Notes: generated from the sequence alone by a model not told the origin. DNA of 64,000 nt from Hyaloraphidium curvatum (GCA_025558095.1 JAIVFI010000008.1:791322-855321); one strand, 5' to 3'; positions 10,987 to 22,265 are shown, counted from the stretch's first letter. Program-made: numbers and translations.

Positions 10987-11150
10987 CCACGATACACGCG
11001 CTGCATCATCGAGGGCGGTTTGCCCCTGCACGATCAAACATCACGGCCGGCCAGCAACGCTTGACGCCGAGCCTCCGATGTCGAGCTAAACTGTCGCAGG
11101 ATCGATGGCCGCGAGCGTGATGGCCGCCGTACATCAGGGGGACTCCGAGC

Positions 11151-13628
11151 TCATCCTCCCGCATCGGGCAGCCCATCCGGCCCCCCGCCATCCACGGCGC
11201 CCGCTTCCCTTCCCTCCCCCGCCGCCACCCTGAGCATCACCATCATCCGTAACGCCGCCTCCTCCGGCGGCTCCTCGTCCGTGTCCTCCTCCTCGTCCGG
11301 CGCCAGCATCGACCTCGCCGGGTACTCCTCCCGCGCGTAGGTCTCGAACACCCGCACCTCGGGGTGGTACTTGACCCTCCGCCGGGGCTTGGCCGACGAC
11401 GCCTGCGAGTCGCCGTCGCTGTCGGTCCGCGCGAGCTTGCCCAGGTTCCACCGCCTCCCCGGCTCCCACCCCGCCGTCTTGGCGACCCCGCCGAACTCGG
11501 GGATCTCCAGCAGCGGGTCCCCGCCGTCCCCTTCCCCGGCGGCCGCCGGATCGTGGTCCTGCCCGCCCTGCCTCCTTACCGCGCAGATCCAGCACGCCCC
11601 CTCCCCCGCCGTCCCCCCGGCATGCGGGCACCGCGCCGCGACCGCCCGCGCGAGGGTGAGTATCTGCACGTCGGCCCTGGCCAGCCTGACCTCGTCCCCC
11701 TCGAGGATGCTCCGGAGCACCACCTTGGCGTCCTGGAACGGCGGCAGGTCCGACGCCCCCAGCAGCTCGAGGCACGCGCGCACGTCGGCGGCCATGGCCT
11801 CGTACACGGCCACGGCGCGGGCCTGCGCGTTGGGCGCGGCGCGCGCGGCGATGTGGCGGAAGCGCTTGAGCACGAGGAGGTGCAACCAGCTGGCGGAGAT
11901 GGCGGCGCGGCACGCGATCCCGGTGAAGTAGAACAGCCCCAGCCTTTGCGGGCCGAGATCCGAGACGAGCGACCGCGCCTGCCGCGATATGACCATGGCG
12001 TGCCGCGACGCCTCGCCGAACGAGGCGGAGGAGAACCACACGGTGCGGAGCATGTCGGATTCGTCCTCGGGAGGGGGAGGGGGTTCCGCGGGCTCGGGCG
12101 AGGCGTGCGCGGCGGCGCGGGCGGCGGAGCGGCCCCAGCCGTCGAGGTCCTCGAAGAGCTCGGGGGAGCAGAGCGACATGCTCATTTGGCGGGAAAGGAT
12201 GAGCAAACTGTGGGAAGGAAGGTGAGGAAGGTGAACGATCCAGGTCAGCACGACACGCGAACGGAACACCCCAAGGCCAACCCACCCCAAAACGGCCATG
12301 CGCTGCGGCACGTCCCAGTCTGGCAGGGTTCCCGCCAGATCGGCGATGTGCCCCGTCTCCCCCGCCGTCGCCACGCCCGCCGGCAGCGCCCTCCTCAGGC
12401 ACCTCACCGCCTCGTACAGGTGGTCCCGCCTCCGGATGGCCTCGGGCAGGAACGGGTTCCGCGAGAGGCGCTCCAGATACGCCGCGTCCATCCCCGCCAG
12501 GCCCGAGCCGGGCTGCCGCACCGCGCGCGACAGGCTGCCGGCCTTTTCCGCGACCTCCTTTGCCAGCAGCACGTCCAAGACAGAGAGCTCCGCCCCGGCG
12601 AGCCAACGGCGAAACTCGATGATCCGCGTGGCGGCGTACAGCGTCATCTGGTGCAGGTAGCTGTGTCCTATCGAGGCGATCGCCGAGACGTGCGTGGCGA
12701 GCATCCGGTCCCGCGCGCGGTTATCTGACGGGATAGGGAGCAGTGGGTCGATCCAGCCAAGGTAGTCCCGCGCGGGTGGGCCGTAGTATTCCGGGCGGAG
12801 CAGAAAGGCGGGGATCGGGCCGTTGGGCGGGCGGTCGGTGGGTGCAGGGACGGAGGCGACGAGGGCGGCGGGGAGGTTGGCCGGCACGCCCGGGTGGTCC
12901 CGCGGCGGGTTGTGCAGCGTGGGCATGTCCAGGGCCATCGAGACGGTGCAGTCCTGGGCAAAGGCTAGCCAGTAAACGCCGATCCAGGCGGCGGTCAGCA
13001 GAAGGTCGTCCAGGCCCCAGTATCCGCGCCGGATATCGTGTGGCCGGCGGTGGCGCGGCACCCCCGTGGCGCCCAAGATGTCGTACATGTGCCGCAGCAT
13101 GGCGCGGCCGCCCCGGTTGCGGTCCATACTGTGGTCGGCGACGCCCGCGACGACCGAAAGGGCAAACAGCAGTGCGAGGTTGGCCATCGAGTGCAGGCCC
13201 TCTCCGGGGCGCTTCTCCTGTGTCCGAGACGACTCCCCGGCGGCGTGTGCCGCCTCCGCGTCCGCCCAGAAGCGTGCAAGCTCGGCGGTCAGCAGCCTGC
13301 GTGCCCGGTTCTCCAGCCGCGGCACGGCGTCCGCCAGCGGCATGCCCTTGGCGTCCCCGTCCCCCGGCGGGAGTGGCGCACACGCGGCGGCGCCCGTGGC
13401 CAGCAGCTTCGCCGCCCCCGCCCAGTCCAGCGCCGCGCAGAGCACCGGCGCCCCGAGGAACTGCCGCCAGCGCGGGTCCGCCGCCGCGACACCGAACCGC
13501 GCCGCGCGGTACGTCGCCGCCGACATGTTGAGTGTGCCCCGCGGGAGCCCCGAAAGCACGACGTCCGCAAAGGCGCGCGATGTGGCATCGGGCGGTTCCC
13601 ACTCTGCGGCGGGGGCCGCCATCGGCAT
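11151..13628 (-). CDS. Regulator-like protein, copy A of an inverted pair
   Basis: Exons 13628-12286 and 12207-11151 around a 78-base in-frame intron (12208-12285) give 799 residues. Copy B lies at 19666-22129. The middle region contains a helix-rich part with SMANLALL, ADHSMDR, LHNPP.DHP and THVSAIA.IGH.YL, reminiscent of the middle homology region of fungal zinc-cluster transcription factors. No Zn2Cys6 cluster is present, so the assignment is tentative. The C-terminal part holds ARCPHAGGTAGEGACWIC (a possible Cys/His metal site), a basic patch with VKYHPEVRVFETY, and a Glu-rich segment (PDEEEDTDEEPPEE). The same C-terminal module recurs in the short gene at 49.6-50.3 kb. No signal peptide is seen, so a nuclear or cytosolic protein is likely. 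The intron was placed by comparing both copies: each joins VLG to LLILSRQMSMS. Confidence 0.7.
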   Translation of the reverse strand: MPMAAPAAEWEPPDATSRAFADVVLSGLPRGTLNMSAATYRAARFGVAAADPRWRQFLGAPVLCAALDWAGAAKLLATGAAACAPLPPGDGDAKGMPLADAVPRLENRARRLLTAELARFWADAEAAHAAGESSRTQEKRPGEGLHSMANLALLFALSVVAGVADHSMDRNRGGRAMLRHMYDILGATGVPRHRRPHDIRRGYWGLDDLLLTAAWIGVYWLAFAQDCTVSMALDMPTLHNPPRDHPGVPANLPAALVASVPAPTDRPPNGPIPAFLLRPEYYGPPARDYLGWIDPLLPIPSDNRARDRMLATHVSAIASIGHSYLHQMTLYAATRIIEFRRWLAGAELSVLDVLLAKEVAEKAGSLSRAVRQPGSGLAGMDAAYLERLSRNPFLPEAIRRRDHLYEAVRCLRRALPAGVATAGETGHIADLAGTLPDWDVPQRMAVLGWVGLGVFRSRVVLTWIVHLPHLPSHSLLILSRQMSMSLCSPELFEDLDGWGRSAARAAAHASPEPAEPPPPPEDESDMLRTVWFSSASFGEASRHAMVISRQARSLVSDLGPQRLGLFYFTGIACRAAISASWLHLLVLKRFRHIAARAAPNAQARAVAVYEAMAADVRACLELLGASDLPPFQDAKVVLRSILEGDEVRLARADVQILTLARAVAARCPHAGGTAGEGACWICAVRRQGGQDHDPAAAGEGDGGDPLLEIPEFGGVAKTAGWEPGRRWNLGKLARTDSDGDSQASSAKPRRRVKYHPEVRVFETYAREEYPARSMLAPDEEEDTDEEPPEEAALRMMVMLRVAAGEGREAGAVDGGGPDGLPDAGG
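11178..12207 (-). repeat. Near-identical inverted repeat, arm A (last exon of copy A)
   Basis: About one kilobase that matches 21073-22100 in inverted orientation with only a handful of differences. Even the antisense translation is the same over roughly 250 codons apart from one residue. Identity ends abruptly at the intron on one side and just before the stop codon on the other. Confidence 0.85.
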
Positions 13629-14893
13629 CGTCGCAGGGGATCGGGACGCAGCGGGGGGCCAAGGCCGCCCTTATCGCCGGGGCCGAGACCGGCGTCCCGA
13701 CACCGCCCACGTACAAAAGAGGCTCAACTTTGGCATCGCCCGGGAGGCATATCGGAAGTCCCGCACTATTTTCTGTGCGGGGCTCCTCGTGATCGCGCAC
13801 GTGCGCGCGGCTGATGCATGCTCGGCCACCAAGTTGAGGACGACGGCATCCCGTTCGGCTCCTGAGCATGCCGGCCCAGCCGCGGGTGCGCCGCGCAATC
13901 AATCCGCATCACGTCCTGGCCCAGGAACCCGTCCGGCTGCGTCGCCGGTGGCAAAAGACCCAGAATCACGGTGCTGCCATACGGCGGTGCCGCGCGGTCC
14001 CCGCCAACACCGGCGACTCGGGGCAGATCAGAGCACCTGGCTTCAGCGCTTGGTCCTAGGCCGTCCACTTCCGCGTGTCCGTTCATCCCCGAAGTCCCGA
14101 TCCGCGGTCCTGCAGCCTTGCATGTCGCCGTCTTCTCGATGTCATGGACGGCACCGCATTCGCGCGGCGCCAGCCGGGACCCGTCGACGGCGACTCGCAC
14201 CTCCTCGCAGTTTCCCGGTCCCGAGGCACGCCCGACCCGCCGGGTCTCCACCCCGCGTTGCCGGACCCATTTGCCCGCCGCGTCGCCGCCGTCCGAGGCT
14301 TTGGGTGGGCACCGCCGAAAGGCGGCGCTTGTCCAGGCCGGTGGCGGCGACCCGTTCGCGGGGTGGCTTTCGTCTTACTTCGGCCGGCGCCAGGAAGAGG
14401 GAGCCCGCGGCGTCGCTGACTCCAAAGAAAGTTGGCGCCACCATCGGCGGCGCCGGAACTGCCCAGGGAGCGGCGCCGCGGGCCCCTGTGCCCTGCTTTG
14501 GGCAAAGGGTTGGGGACAGCTCATCGGAGTCCCGGTGCGCGCTGCAACCAACATCGCTTCCGCCCGCAGTGTTCTCTCCCGACCGACGAAAAACCAGTGA
14601 CAATGGTCGAACGAGGGAGGTAGGCGCCCGCACGGCCGAGGGCCGAGATCCGATGCTGGTCGATCGGGCCGGGCCGGGGCAGAGGGCGTCTCGCGGCCCA
14701 TAATGAACTCCGAGCGAAACCATCCGCGGCCGACCGTTCTCCGTCGAATCGCAACCGATGCATCGTATCGACCGACGTGCCGCGGGGCCGATCGTCGAAC
14801 TCGAACTCGCCCCGGTCGCGGCGCGCCGGGTGGTACACCTGCCCCTTCACTCATCTTCCTCCTGCCGTCTCCCTCCCTTCCCCCCACTAACCG
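13629..14893. other. Intergenic, 1.27 kb
   Basis: Divergent spacer between regulator copy A and the SDR gene at 14894. GC-rich, with long chance open frames on both strands and no recognisable protein. Expected to carry both promoters. Confidence 0.35.
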
Positions 14894-15667
14894 ATGGGCC
14901 GCCTCGATGGCAAGCTCGCCGTGGTCACCGGCTCCGCGTCCCCCTCCTCCCTCGGCCTGGCCGTCGCCGCGGCGTTCCTCCGCGAGGGCGCGCGCGTCAT
15001 CGTCGCGGACCTCCACCCCGGCGCCTCCGCGTCCCTCGGCCCGAATGCGGAGTTCGTGAAATGCGACGTGACCTGCGACGCGGATTTGGAGGCGCTGTTT
15101 GCGCGGGCGGACGGCATCGGGGGCGCGGACGTGCTGGTCTGCTGCGCAGCCGCGTTCGTGCTCAAGGGCGCCGACGCGTCGCGGGACGAGTGGGACGCGT
15201 CGTTCCGCGTCAACGTGGCCGGCAGCGCGCGCGCCGCGCACCGCTTCTCCCTCTCGTACGCGGCCTCGGGGAAGGGCGCGCTCGTTCCCCGGGGGAAGGG
15301 CGGCGCGGTGCTGCTGTTCGCGAGCATCTCGGGGCACATTGCCCAGCGCGGGTTCGCGTGCTACGCGTCCACAAAGGGCGCGGTGCTGCAGCTGGCCCGC
15401 AGCCTCGCGCTGGACCTCGCCCCCCTGAACATCAGGTGCAACTCGGTGAGCCCGGGGACCATCTTCTCCGCGGCCTCCGAAAGGCACATGGCCGCGCATT
15501 CGCTGACGGAGGGGGAGTTCAGGGCCGAGGAGGGGGGCAAGTGCCCGCTGGGGAGGGTCGGCGAGCCGGACGAGGTGGCCGAGGCCGCGGTGTTCCTGTG
15601 CTCCGAGGGGGCGAGCTACATCACCGGCGCGGATCTGAGGGTCGATGGGGGCATAACGATCGTGTGA
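14894..15667 (+). CDS. Short-chain dehydrogenase/reductase, intronless
   Basis: 257 residues in one exon, the usual length of a classical SDR. Motifs: TGSASPSSLG (dinucleotide binding, residues 12-21), ADL (acidic residue after strand 2, favouring NAD), CDVT, LVCCAAAF in place of the common NNAG, the catalytic Ser in FASISG, YASTK, NIRCNSVSPG and a C-terminal GADLRVDGG. It is probably a soluble oxidoreductase acting on a secondary alcohol or ketone; the substrate is unknown. A decayed second copy of its C-terminal half lies at 22404-22826 beside regulator copy B. An insert of about ten residues (SGKGALVPRGKGG) before the catalytic strand is shared by both copies and marks them as close relatives. 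Confidence 0.85.
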   Translation: MGRLDGKLAVVTGSASPSSLGLAVAAAFLREGARVIVADLHPGASASLGPNAEFVKCDVTCDADLEALFARADGIGGADVLVCCAAAFVLKGADASRDEWDASFRVNVAGSARAAHRFSLSYAASGKGALVPRGKGGAVLLFASISGHIAQRGFACYASTKGAVLQLARSLALDLAPLNIRCNSVSPGTIFSAASERHMAAHSLTEGEFRAEEGGKCPLGRVGEPDEVAEAAVFLCSEGASYITGADLRVDGGITIV

Positions 15668-17108
15668 TTCGATGGGGACGAAGAGAAACACCGCACGCGC
15701 GGTGGGAGCGGAACCGGCCGCCCGGCTGCAACCGATGTGGCGGACCCCGACGTCCCACCCCGTTCCCCGCCCTCCTGCCCGGTCCCCGCCCGCGGGCCGT
15801 CCCATCCGCCCGAACTCCCGCGTCTCCCGTCCCCGTCCCCCTGTCCCCCACCCGCCGTCTCCCGTCAGGCACCCCGACCCGGCCAACCCAATCGGAGTCG
15901 CCCCGCCCGCGCACCCTCCCACGCATCCCGCCCTCCCGCCGGGCGGCAGGCGGATGCGGCGGATGGAGGGGAAAGATTATCGCCCGCGCCGGACGCGGGC
16001 GGTGCTGCCGATCCCCGCGCGCGCGGGGGAGGCGGGGGTGGGGATGCCGCCCGCCTCCGCACCGGCGCGGCCGCGCCGGCGAGCCCATGTTCCCGCCGGT
16101 GCGGCCGCAGAAGAACATCGCTGCGGACATGACCGTGCCCGGCAAGCCCGCCGGAGGGAGGGGAGCGGGTTCGGCCGGCTTGACTCACCGAATGTGGGGT
16201 ACGGTGGCCGAATGGGATGCGCGGGCGGGGTCGCCGGCGCGCGGGGCGTGCATCCCGCCGCCCGCGGGCGCGGGGACGATCGGATGGCGGTGTGGCTATT
16301 CGGATGCGGGGAGGGCGTGCGGGGAGGGCGCGGTGGGGGGCGGGCAACGGGTGGTCGGGGGTTACGTGTCGGGGCTGGACCGGACGGACCCGCGTACCGC
16401 GGCGGCATTGTTGTGGGAGGCATCGCGCCCGCAGCGGAGCGGATCGATCTGTTGGCAAAGCAAACGATCCGAGTTCCATCCAGGCCGATCGGTGCGGGCG
16501 GGCGGGGTAAAAGCTGGCTCCGCAACGCCACACGGGAACCGATCCTGGCCCCGAGGACCCGAATCACACGAGGCACAAACACACCGAACGGCGGCAGCGG
16601 GACAGCGGGTGCCCACCGGCGGTGTTCGGAGGCAAGGTGCGTGCCGATTCCTTGCCAACGTGGGGAGAAGAGAGAGGCGGGGACGGGGGTTGCGGGCTTC
16701 CGTGCGGCAGAGGCACCCGCCACAGGGGGCGCGGGAGAGGCCGTCCCCCCGCCTGGGCGGCCCGGGGCAAAGGCGGGGATCATTTCTCCGCCACCCGCGG
16801 CGCGCCCGGCGGCCCTTCAGCGCGCTTCCCGGCTTTTCCAGGGCCCGAAGATCGTGGGACCGGTGTGCACCAGCCCGGGAAGCCTAACAGCTGCGCGGCC
16901 CAGGCCCCTCGCCAAACCAGCGGACGTCTCAAGTCGGACGGACGCCGGCGCGCCCTTACCGCCGAGCCTCAAGTCGGGCCGGCGCGTATCAAGCCAGGCC
17001 GCCGCCGCAGCAGCGCGGACCGGGATCAAGTCGTCCCGCGCCGTCGCCCGCCGACCGACGTCGACCCCGCAGCAGAACCCCAGCGAGAACCCCAGCCACC
17101 CGACAGAC
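15668..17108. other. Intergenic, 1.44 kb, extremely GC-rich
   Basis: No gene recognised. Long open frames occur on both strands, but only because stop codons are rare at this base composition; their translations are Pro/Arg/Gly-rich without domain character. It includes the promoter of the bZIP gene. Confidence 0.35.
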
Positions 17109-18829
17109 ATGTCCGCGGCCGTGCAGTCGGCAGTCGACTTTGGCGGAGGTGCGTAGCTGTGGCCAGCGGGGCCGAGGGCGGCGGGGCAGCGGGCGGCGGG
17201 CAGCGGGGCCCCACTTTTGCGGCCCCCTTCGCGGGGCCGCCCCGCGCGGATGCGGGCCCCCGCGCCCGCGCCGCTCACCGCGGGGCTCTCAGCGGGCCTA
17301 TCTCTGCCGCCCGGCATCGCGGGACGGCGGGGCGGGCCGCGGGGCTGCGGGGCTCGCACGGCCGCGCCTCGGCGGGCATACCCCCACCCCCCGCGCCACA
17401 CGCCGCACCCGATAAACCAACCGCATGCTGACCGCCGCTCCCCGCCCCCGCCCCCTCGGCCCCCGCCCGCTCCGCCCGCCGCCCGGCGTGTATCCCACGG
17501 CGCCTCCCGCCCCCTCCCCCACGCCCCACAGACCGCCGCTTCTCCGTCTCGGCCTTCCTGCACGCCCAGCCCTCGTTCGAGGCGCTGCTCGACCCCGGCC
17601 ACATCCTCGACTCGCTGCACGCATTCGTCGGCGAGCACCAGCGCGGCCCGTCGGCCCACGGGCCCGCCGAGGGCCGCGCGGCCTACGCCACCGCGGCCGA
17701 GGAGCTCGACGCAATGTTCGACAGCATGTTCTCCGGCCCCGGGTCCCCGGGCGCCGGCGCGGGGACGGGCAGCGTGACGAGCGACTTTGAGAGCGAGTTT
17801 GCCGACCTGGACTCGCTCATGTCGGGGCAGGACAGCATGTCCATCGCGACGGGGGAGGCGCTCGACTTTCTCGTCGCCGCGGACCCCATGATCAAGGAGG
17901 AGCCCAGGATCATCAAGGTGCGTGGATGCGGGGTTTGCGCTGCCGATCGGGTGATGGGGGCACGGGGTGCGCGCATGAGTCATCGGGGGTCGGTCCCACA
18001 CGGCCATCGGCCCGGACCGCCACCCGATGCGCGCAAACGCACCCGCATGCATCCCCATGCACCGCGCATGCATTTTCCTGCGCCGGGATGGACCGGACGC
18101 TGACGCCTCCCCCTCCCCCGCAGGCCGCCACCGCGCCCCTCTTCCCGCCCCTGGCCGCATCCAGCTTCGGCTCCATGGTGATCCCCTCCAACGACGCGGC
18201 CCCCGCCGCGGACGCCGGCCTGTTTGCCGCCGCCGCGCCCGCCGTTCCCGCGCCCAAGCCCGCGGGGAAGAAGCCCGCGCAGGCCCGCCGCCCGCGCTCG
18301 TCGTCGACCCCGCTGCAGTACGTCGCCCCCAGCGTCGTCGCCCCCAAGTCGGTGCACGCGCGCGGCTCGTCGACCTCCCTGGCGGACCGCGCCCGCCCCG
18401 TTCCCGGCTCCCCCGCCGCCGTGCAGATCGTGCAGGCCGACCCCGCGGGCCCGCTCGACTACCTCGACGCCATGCTGCGCACCCGCCTCGGCCCCGACCC
18501 CGCGCTGCTCGAGGACGCCTCCCTGGACGCGATGGAGGACGCCATGTACGAGGAGGAGGGCGAGGAGGGGGACAAGAAGGGCAAGAAGAGGCGGTGGGTT
18601 CCCCCGTCCGCGCTTGCTGCCCGTCGGCTGACCTTGCGGGGCGTGCAGCCGCCGGACCACGGCCGAGCTCAGCACGTCGGAGCTCGAGACGCGCCGGCTC
18701 AAGAACTCCGAGGCCGCGCGGCGGTGCCGGCTGCGCAAGACGCTCCGCGTAAAGTGGCTCGAGGCGCGCGTGCGCGAGCTGGAGGAGGTCAACGCGGTGC
18801 TGGTGGGCAAGCTCAAGGGGTCCGCGTGA
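17109..18829 (+). CDS. bZIP transcription factor (GCN4-like basic region)
   Basis: Exons 17109-17148, 17532-17917, 18124-18593 and 18649-18829 give 358 residues. The last exon encodes the basic region and zipper: RRLKNSEAARRCRLRK (the N..(A/S)A...CR pattern of GCN4/CPC1-type factors), followed by heptad leucines in WLEARVRELEEVNAVLVGKL. Upstream are acidic, hydrophobic stretches typical of activation domains (ELDAMFDSMF, ESEFADLDSLM, PLDYLDAML, EDASLDAMEDAMYEEE). The protein would act as a dimer in the nucleus, possibly in amino-acid starvation control if the GCN4 likeness is functional. The first two introns (383 and 206 bases) are several times longer than nearly all others in the window; the third has 55 bases. 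The first exon has only 13 complete codons, and its phase matches exon 2 exactly. Confidence 0.8.
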
Positions 18830-19665
18830 TGGAGGGAGGGAGGGAGGACGGGGCCGAGTCGGGCGTGCGCCGCGGCCGCGCGCAAGTTCGCGCGGCGGGG
18901 ATAGAGGCGCCGTGTATCCATTTGCCATTTGGGAAGCCGGGATTCGCAGCAACTCCGAGGTGGTCATTTTGGGCTTTGGCACATCGCCACGTCGGCCATC
19001 ACGGCTCCCCGACCCCCGCTGCCCCGGCCGCGTCCGTGGACGAGTAGCCGCGTCCAGCTTTCCTTTCCCCCTGCGCTCCCGCGCGGGACGGAGGGTGCCG
19101 CACCGGCCGACCGTCCGCTTTGCCGCCTTTTGACCGCAACGGCAAGGTGCGGCGCAACCGCCACCACGGACGCGGCCTGCGCCGGAATCGGGCCCGGTCC
19201 TCGCACGGCGGCATTTCTCGAAATGAGGGGACCGGCGGGTGCGGCGGCGCGGCGCGGGCCCCGCCGGGCTTCTCGGCGACGGTATCCTTTATCGGGGACG
19301 GCGGCCCCGCGGGGAAACCCCGCGGACCGCGCGGGACGGCGCAAGGCACCCTCCCGCCGCATTTCCCGCGCGATGTCGTCCGCGCGCGGCGTCGGGGGAG
19401 CGGACGGGGATGGATGCGGCGGCGGACGGGTGGGCCGACGGGGCGTGCCGCGTCGGCCGCCGCCGCCCCGCCGCCGTGCATCCGATCGCCCTCCCCGCCG
19501 GCGCCGGCGATCGCATGGGACCGCTCATGCGCGCCCGATCGGCGCCCTCCCCGCGGCTGCGCGATCGGCGGGGGGTGGCCAAGCAGGCGTCGCCGGATGA
19601 CGGAGCAGGGGGGCTGGATCGGCGACCCGATACCGCCCTCCCGCGTCCTGCCGACATCCCGGCCG
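18830..19665. other. Intergenic, 836 bases
   Basis: Lies downstream of the bZIP gene and upstream of regulator copy B. The frame of copy B is open far upstream of its ATG (to 19120), but the extra translation is Arg/Gly-rich and unlike copy A, so it was not included. Confidence 0.35.
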
Positions 19666-22129
19666 ATGGCGGGCAGCGGCGGCGCGGCGGACGAGCTCGA
19701 GCCGTCGCAGGCGGCGTCGCGGGCCTTTGCCGACGCGGTGCTGAGCGGCCTGCCGCACGGGACGCTCGCGGTGTCGGCCGCGACGCACGACGCCGTGCGG
19801 TTCGGCGGGGCCGCGGCGGACCCGCGCTGGAGGGAGTTCCTGACGGCGCCGGTGCTGGGCGCCGCGCTGGACTGGGTCGGCGCCGCCAAGCTGCTGGCGA
19901 CGGGCGGCGGGGCGCGGGGCACCGGCACCGGCACCGTCGAGCCGGGCGGGCTGCCGCTGGCCGAGGCCGTGCCGCGGCTGGAGAACCGCGCGAGGCGGCT
20001 GCTGACCGCCGACCTGGGCCGCTTCTGGGTGGAGATGGCCGCCCGCGGGACGCTGCCGGGCGGGGCGCTCCAGGGGGACGGCGAGAAACCGGGCGCTTCG
20101 GGCGTGTTTTCCATGGCCAACCTGGCCCTCCTGTGGGCCCTGGCCGTCGTCATCGCCGTCGCGGACCACAGCATGGACCGCGGCCGCGGGAGCCGCGCCA
20201 TGCTCGGGCACATGTACGCCATCCTGGCCGCCACTGGCCTGCCGCGGCACCCGGACCCCGCCGCGATCCCGCCGGGCTGGGGGCTGGACGACCTCTTCCT
20301 CACCGCCGCCTGGATCGGCACCTACTGGACCGCCGTCATCCAGGACTGCACCAACTCGGTCGCCCTGAACCTCCCCCCCCTGCACAACCCGCCGCAGGAC
20401 CACCCCGACGTGCCCGTCAACCTCCCCGCGGTGCTCATCGCCTCCCTCCCCGCACCCACCGAACGCCCGCCCAACGGACCGATACCCGCCCCCTTCCTCC
20501 GCCCGGAACTCTACGGCTCCGCCTCCAGGGATTACCTCGGCTGGCTGGACCCGATGCTCTCCCCGCCCGTGGACTGGCGCGCGCGCGACCGGCTCCTGGC
20601 CACGCACGTGTCGGCCATCGCCGAAATCGGGCACACGTACCTGCTGCACATGACGCTGTACGCCGCCACGCGGATCGAGGAGTTCAGGCGGTGGCTCGCG
20701 GGGGCGGAGCTCTCGGTCTTGGACGTGCTGCTGGCAAAGGAGGTCGCGGAAAAGGCGGGCAGCCTGTCGCGCGCGGTGCGTCAGCCCGGTGCGGGGCTCG
20801 CGGGCGTCGATGCGGCGTACCTGGAGCGCCTGTCGCGGAACCCGTTCCTGCCCGAGGCCATCCGGAGGCGGGACCACCTGTACGAGGCGGTGAGGTGCCT
20901 CAGGAGGGCGCTGCCGGCGGGCGTGGCGACGGCGGGGGAGACGGGGCACATCGCCGATCTGGCGGGGGCCCTGCCGGACTGGGACGTGCCCCAGCGCATG
21001 GCTGTTTTGGGGTGGGTCGCCCTAGGGATGTTCCGATCGCTGTCGTGCTGACCCCAGTGCGCCCCTCCCAAGCCTGCTCATCCTTTCCCGCCAGATGAGC
21101 ATGTCGCTCTGCTCCCCCGAGCTCTTCGAGGACCTCGACGGCTGGGGCCGCTCCGCCGCCCGCGCCGCCGCGCACGCCTCGCCCGAGCCCGCGGAACCCA
21201 CTCCCCCTCCCGAGGACGAATCCGACATGCTCCGCACCGTGTGGTTCTCCTCCGCCTCGTTCGGCGAGGCGTCGCGGCACGCCATGGTCATATCGCGGCA
21301 GGCGCGGTCGCTCGTCTCGGATCTCGGCCCGCAAAGGCTGGGGCTGTTCTACTTCACCGGGATCGCGTGCCGCGCCGCCATCTCCGCCAGCTGGTTGCAC
21401 CTCCTCGTGCTCAAGCGCTTCCGCCACATCGCCGCGCGCGCCGCGCCCAACGCGCAGGCCCGCGCCGTGGCCGTGTACGAGGCCATGGCCGCCGACGTGC
21501 GCGCGTGCCTCGAGCTGCTGGGGGCGTCGGACCTGCCGCCGTTCCAGGACGCCAAGGTGGTGCTCCGGAGCATCCTCGAGGGGGACGAGGTCAGGCTGGC
21601 CAGGGCCGACGTGCAGATACTCACCCTCGCGCGGGCGGTCGCGGCGCGGTGCCCGCATGCCGGGGGGACGGCGGGGGAGGGGGCGTGCTGGATCTGCGCG
21701 GTAAGGAGGCAGGGCGGGCAGGACCACGATCCGGCGGCCGCCGGGGAAGGGGACGGCGGGGACCCGCTGCTGGAGATCCCCGAGTTCGGCGGGGTCGCCA
21801 AGACGGCGGGGTGGGAGCCGGGGAGGCGGTGGAACCTGGGCAAGCTCGCGCGGACCGACAGCGACGGCGACTCGCAGGCGTCGTCGGCCAAGCCCCGGCG
21901 GAGGGTCAAGTACCACCCCGAGGTGCGGGTGTTCGAGACCTACGCGCGGGAGGAGTACCCGGCGAGGTCGATGCTGGCGCCGGACGAGGAGGAGGACACG
22001 GACGAGGAGCCGCCGGAGGAGGCGGCGCTGAGGATGATGGTGATGCTGAGGGTGGCGGCGGGGGAGGGAAGGGAAGCGGGCGCCGCGGATGGCGGGGGGC
22101 CGGATGGGGCGGCAGATAAGGGTGGTTGA
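19666..22129 (+). CDS. Regulator-like protein, copy B of an inverted pair
   Basis: Exons 19666-21011 and 21073-22129 with a 61-base intron give 800 residues, co-linear with copy A (11151-13628, opposite strand). The first 330 residues are clearly related to copy A but differ at many positions, including a repeated Thr-Gly stretch (ARGTGTGTVEPGG) absent from A. The next 120 residues (LDVLLAKEVAEKAGSLSR to WDVPQRMAVLGW) are nearly the same, and the last exon is almost identical. Motifs are as in copy A: the helix-rich fungal-regulator-like middle, the CPH..(8)..CWIC site, the VKYHPEVRVFETY patch and the Glu-rich tail segment. The start was chosen to match copy A. Without intron removal the frame would end at 21051, in the middle of sequence conserved between the copies. 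Confidence 0.7.
21073..22100 (+). repeat. Near-identical inverted repeat, arm B (last exon of copy B)
   Basis: Inverted partner of 11178-12207. The match starts at the first base of the exon, while the neighbouring intron differs in length (61 versus 78 bases) and sequence. Confidence 0.85.
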
Positions 22130-22138
22130 GCCCAGGTT

Positions 22139-22265
22139 GCCTGCTGGTGTATGGCGGTCATATCACGCTCGCGGCCATCAAAACCCTGCTCCCAATTCAG
22201 CTCGATATCGGAAGCTCGGCGTCACGCCCTGGCCGGCCGTGAGTGATGTTTGGTCGTGCAGGGGG
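22139..22265. repeat. Diverged 3' flank shared by regulator copies A and B
   Basis: This segment matches the reverse complement of about 11021-11140 at a lower level than the coding arms: both contain ATCACGCTCGCGGCCATC and TGGCCGGCCGTGA, with insertions between. It shows that the duplication once extended past the stop codon. Confidence 0.6.

Noticed and set aside
11151-13628. Calling the regulator pair zinc-cluster transcription factors outright
   Set aside because: The middle region is reminiscent, but the Zn2Cys6 DNA-binding cluster is absent, so only a regulator-like label is supported.
15672-17156. 494-residue plus-strand open frame upstream of the bZIP gene
   Set aside because: Composition is Pro/Arg/Gly throughout with no motif; other frames of the same DNA are equally open.
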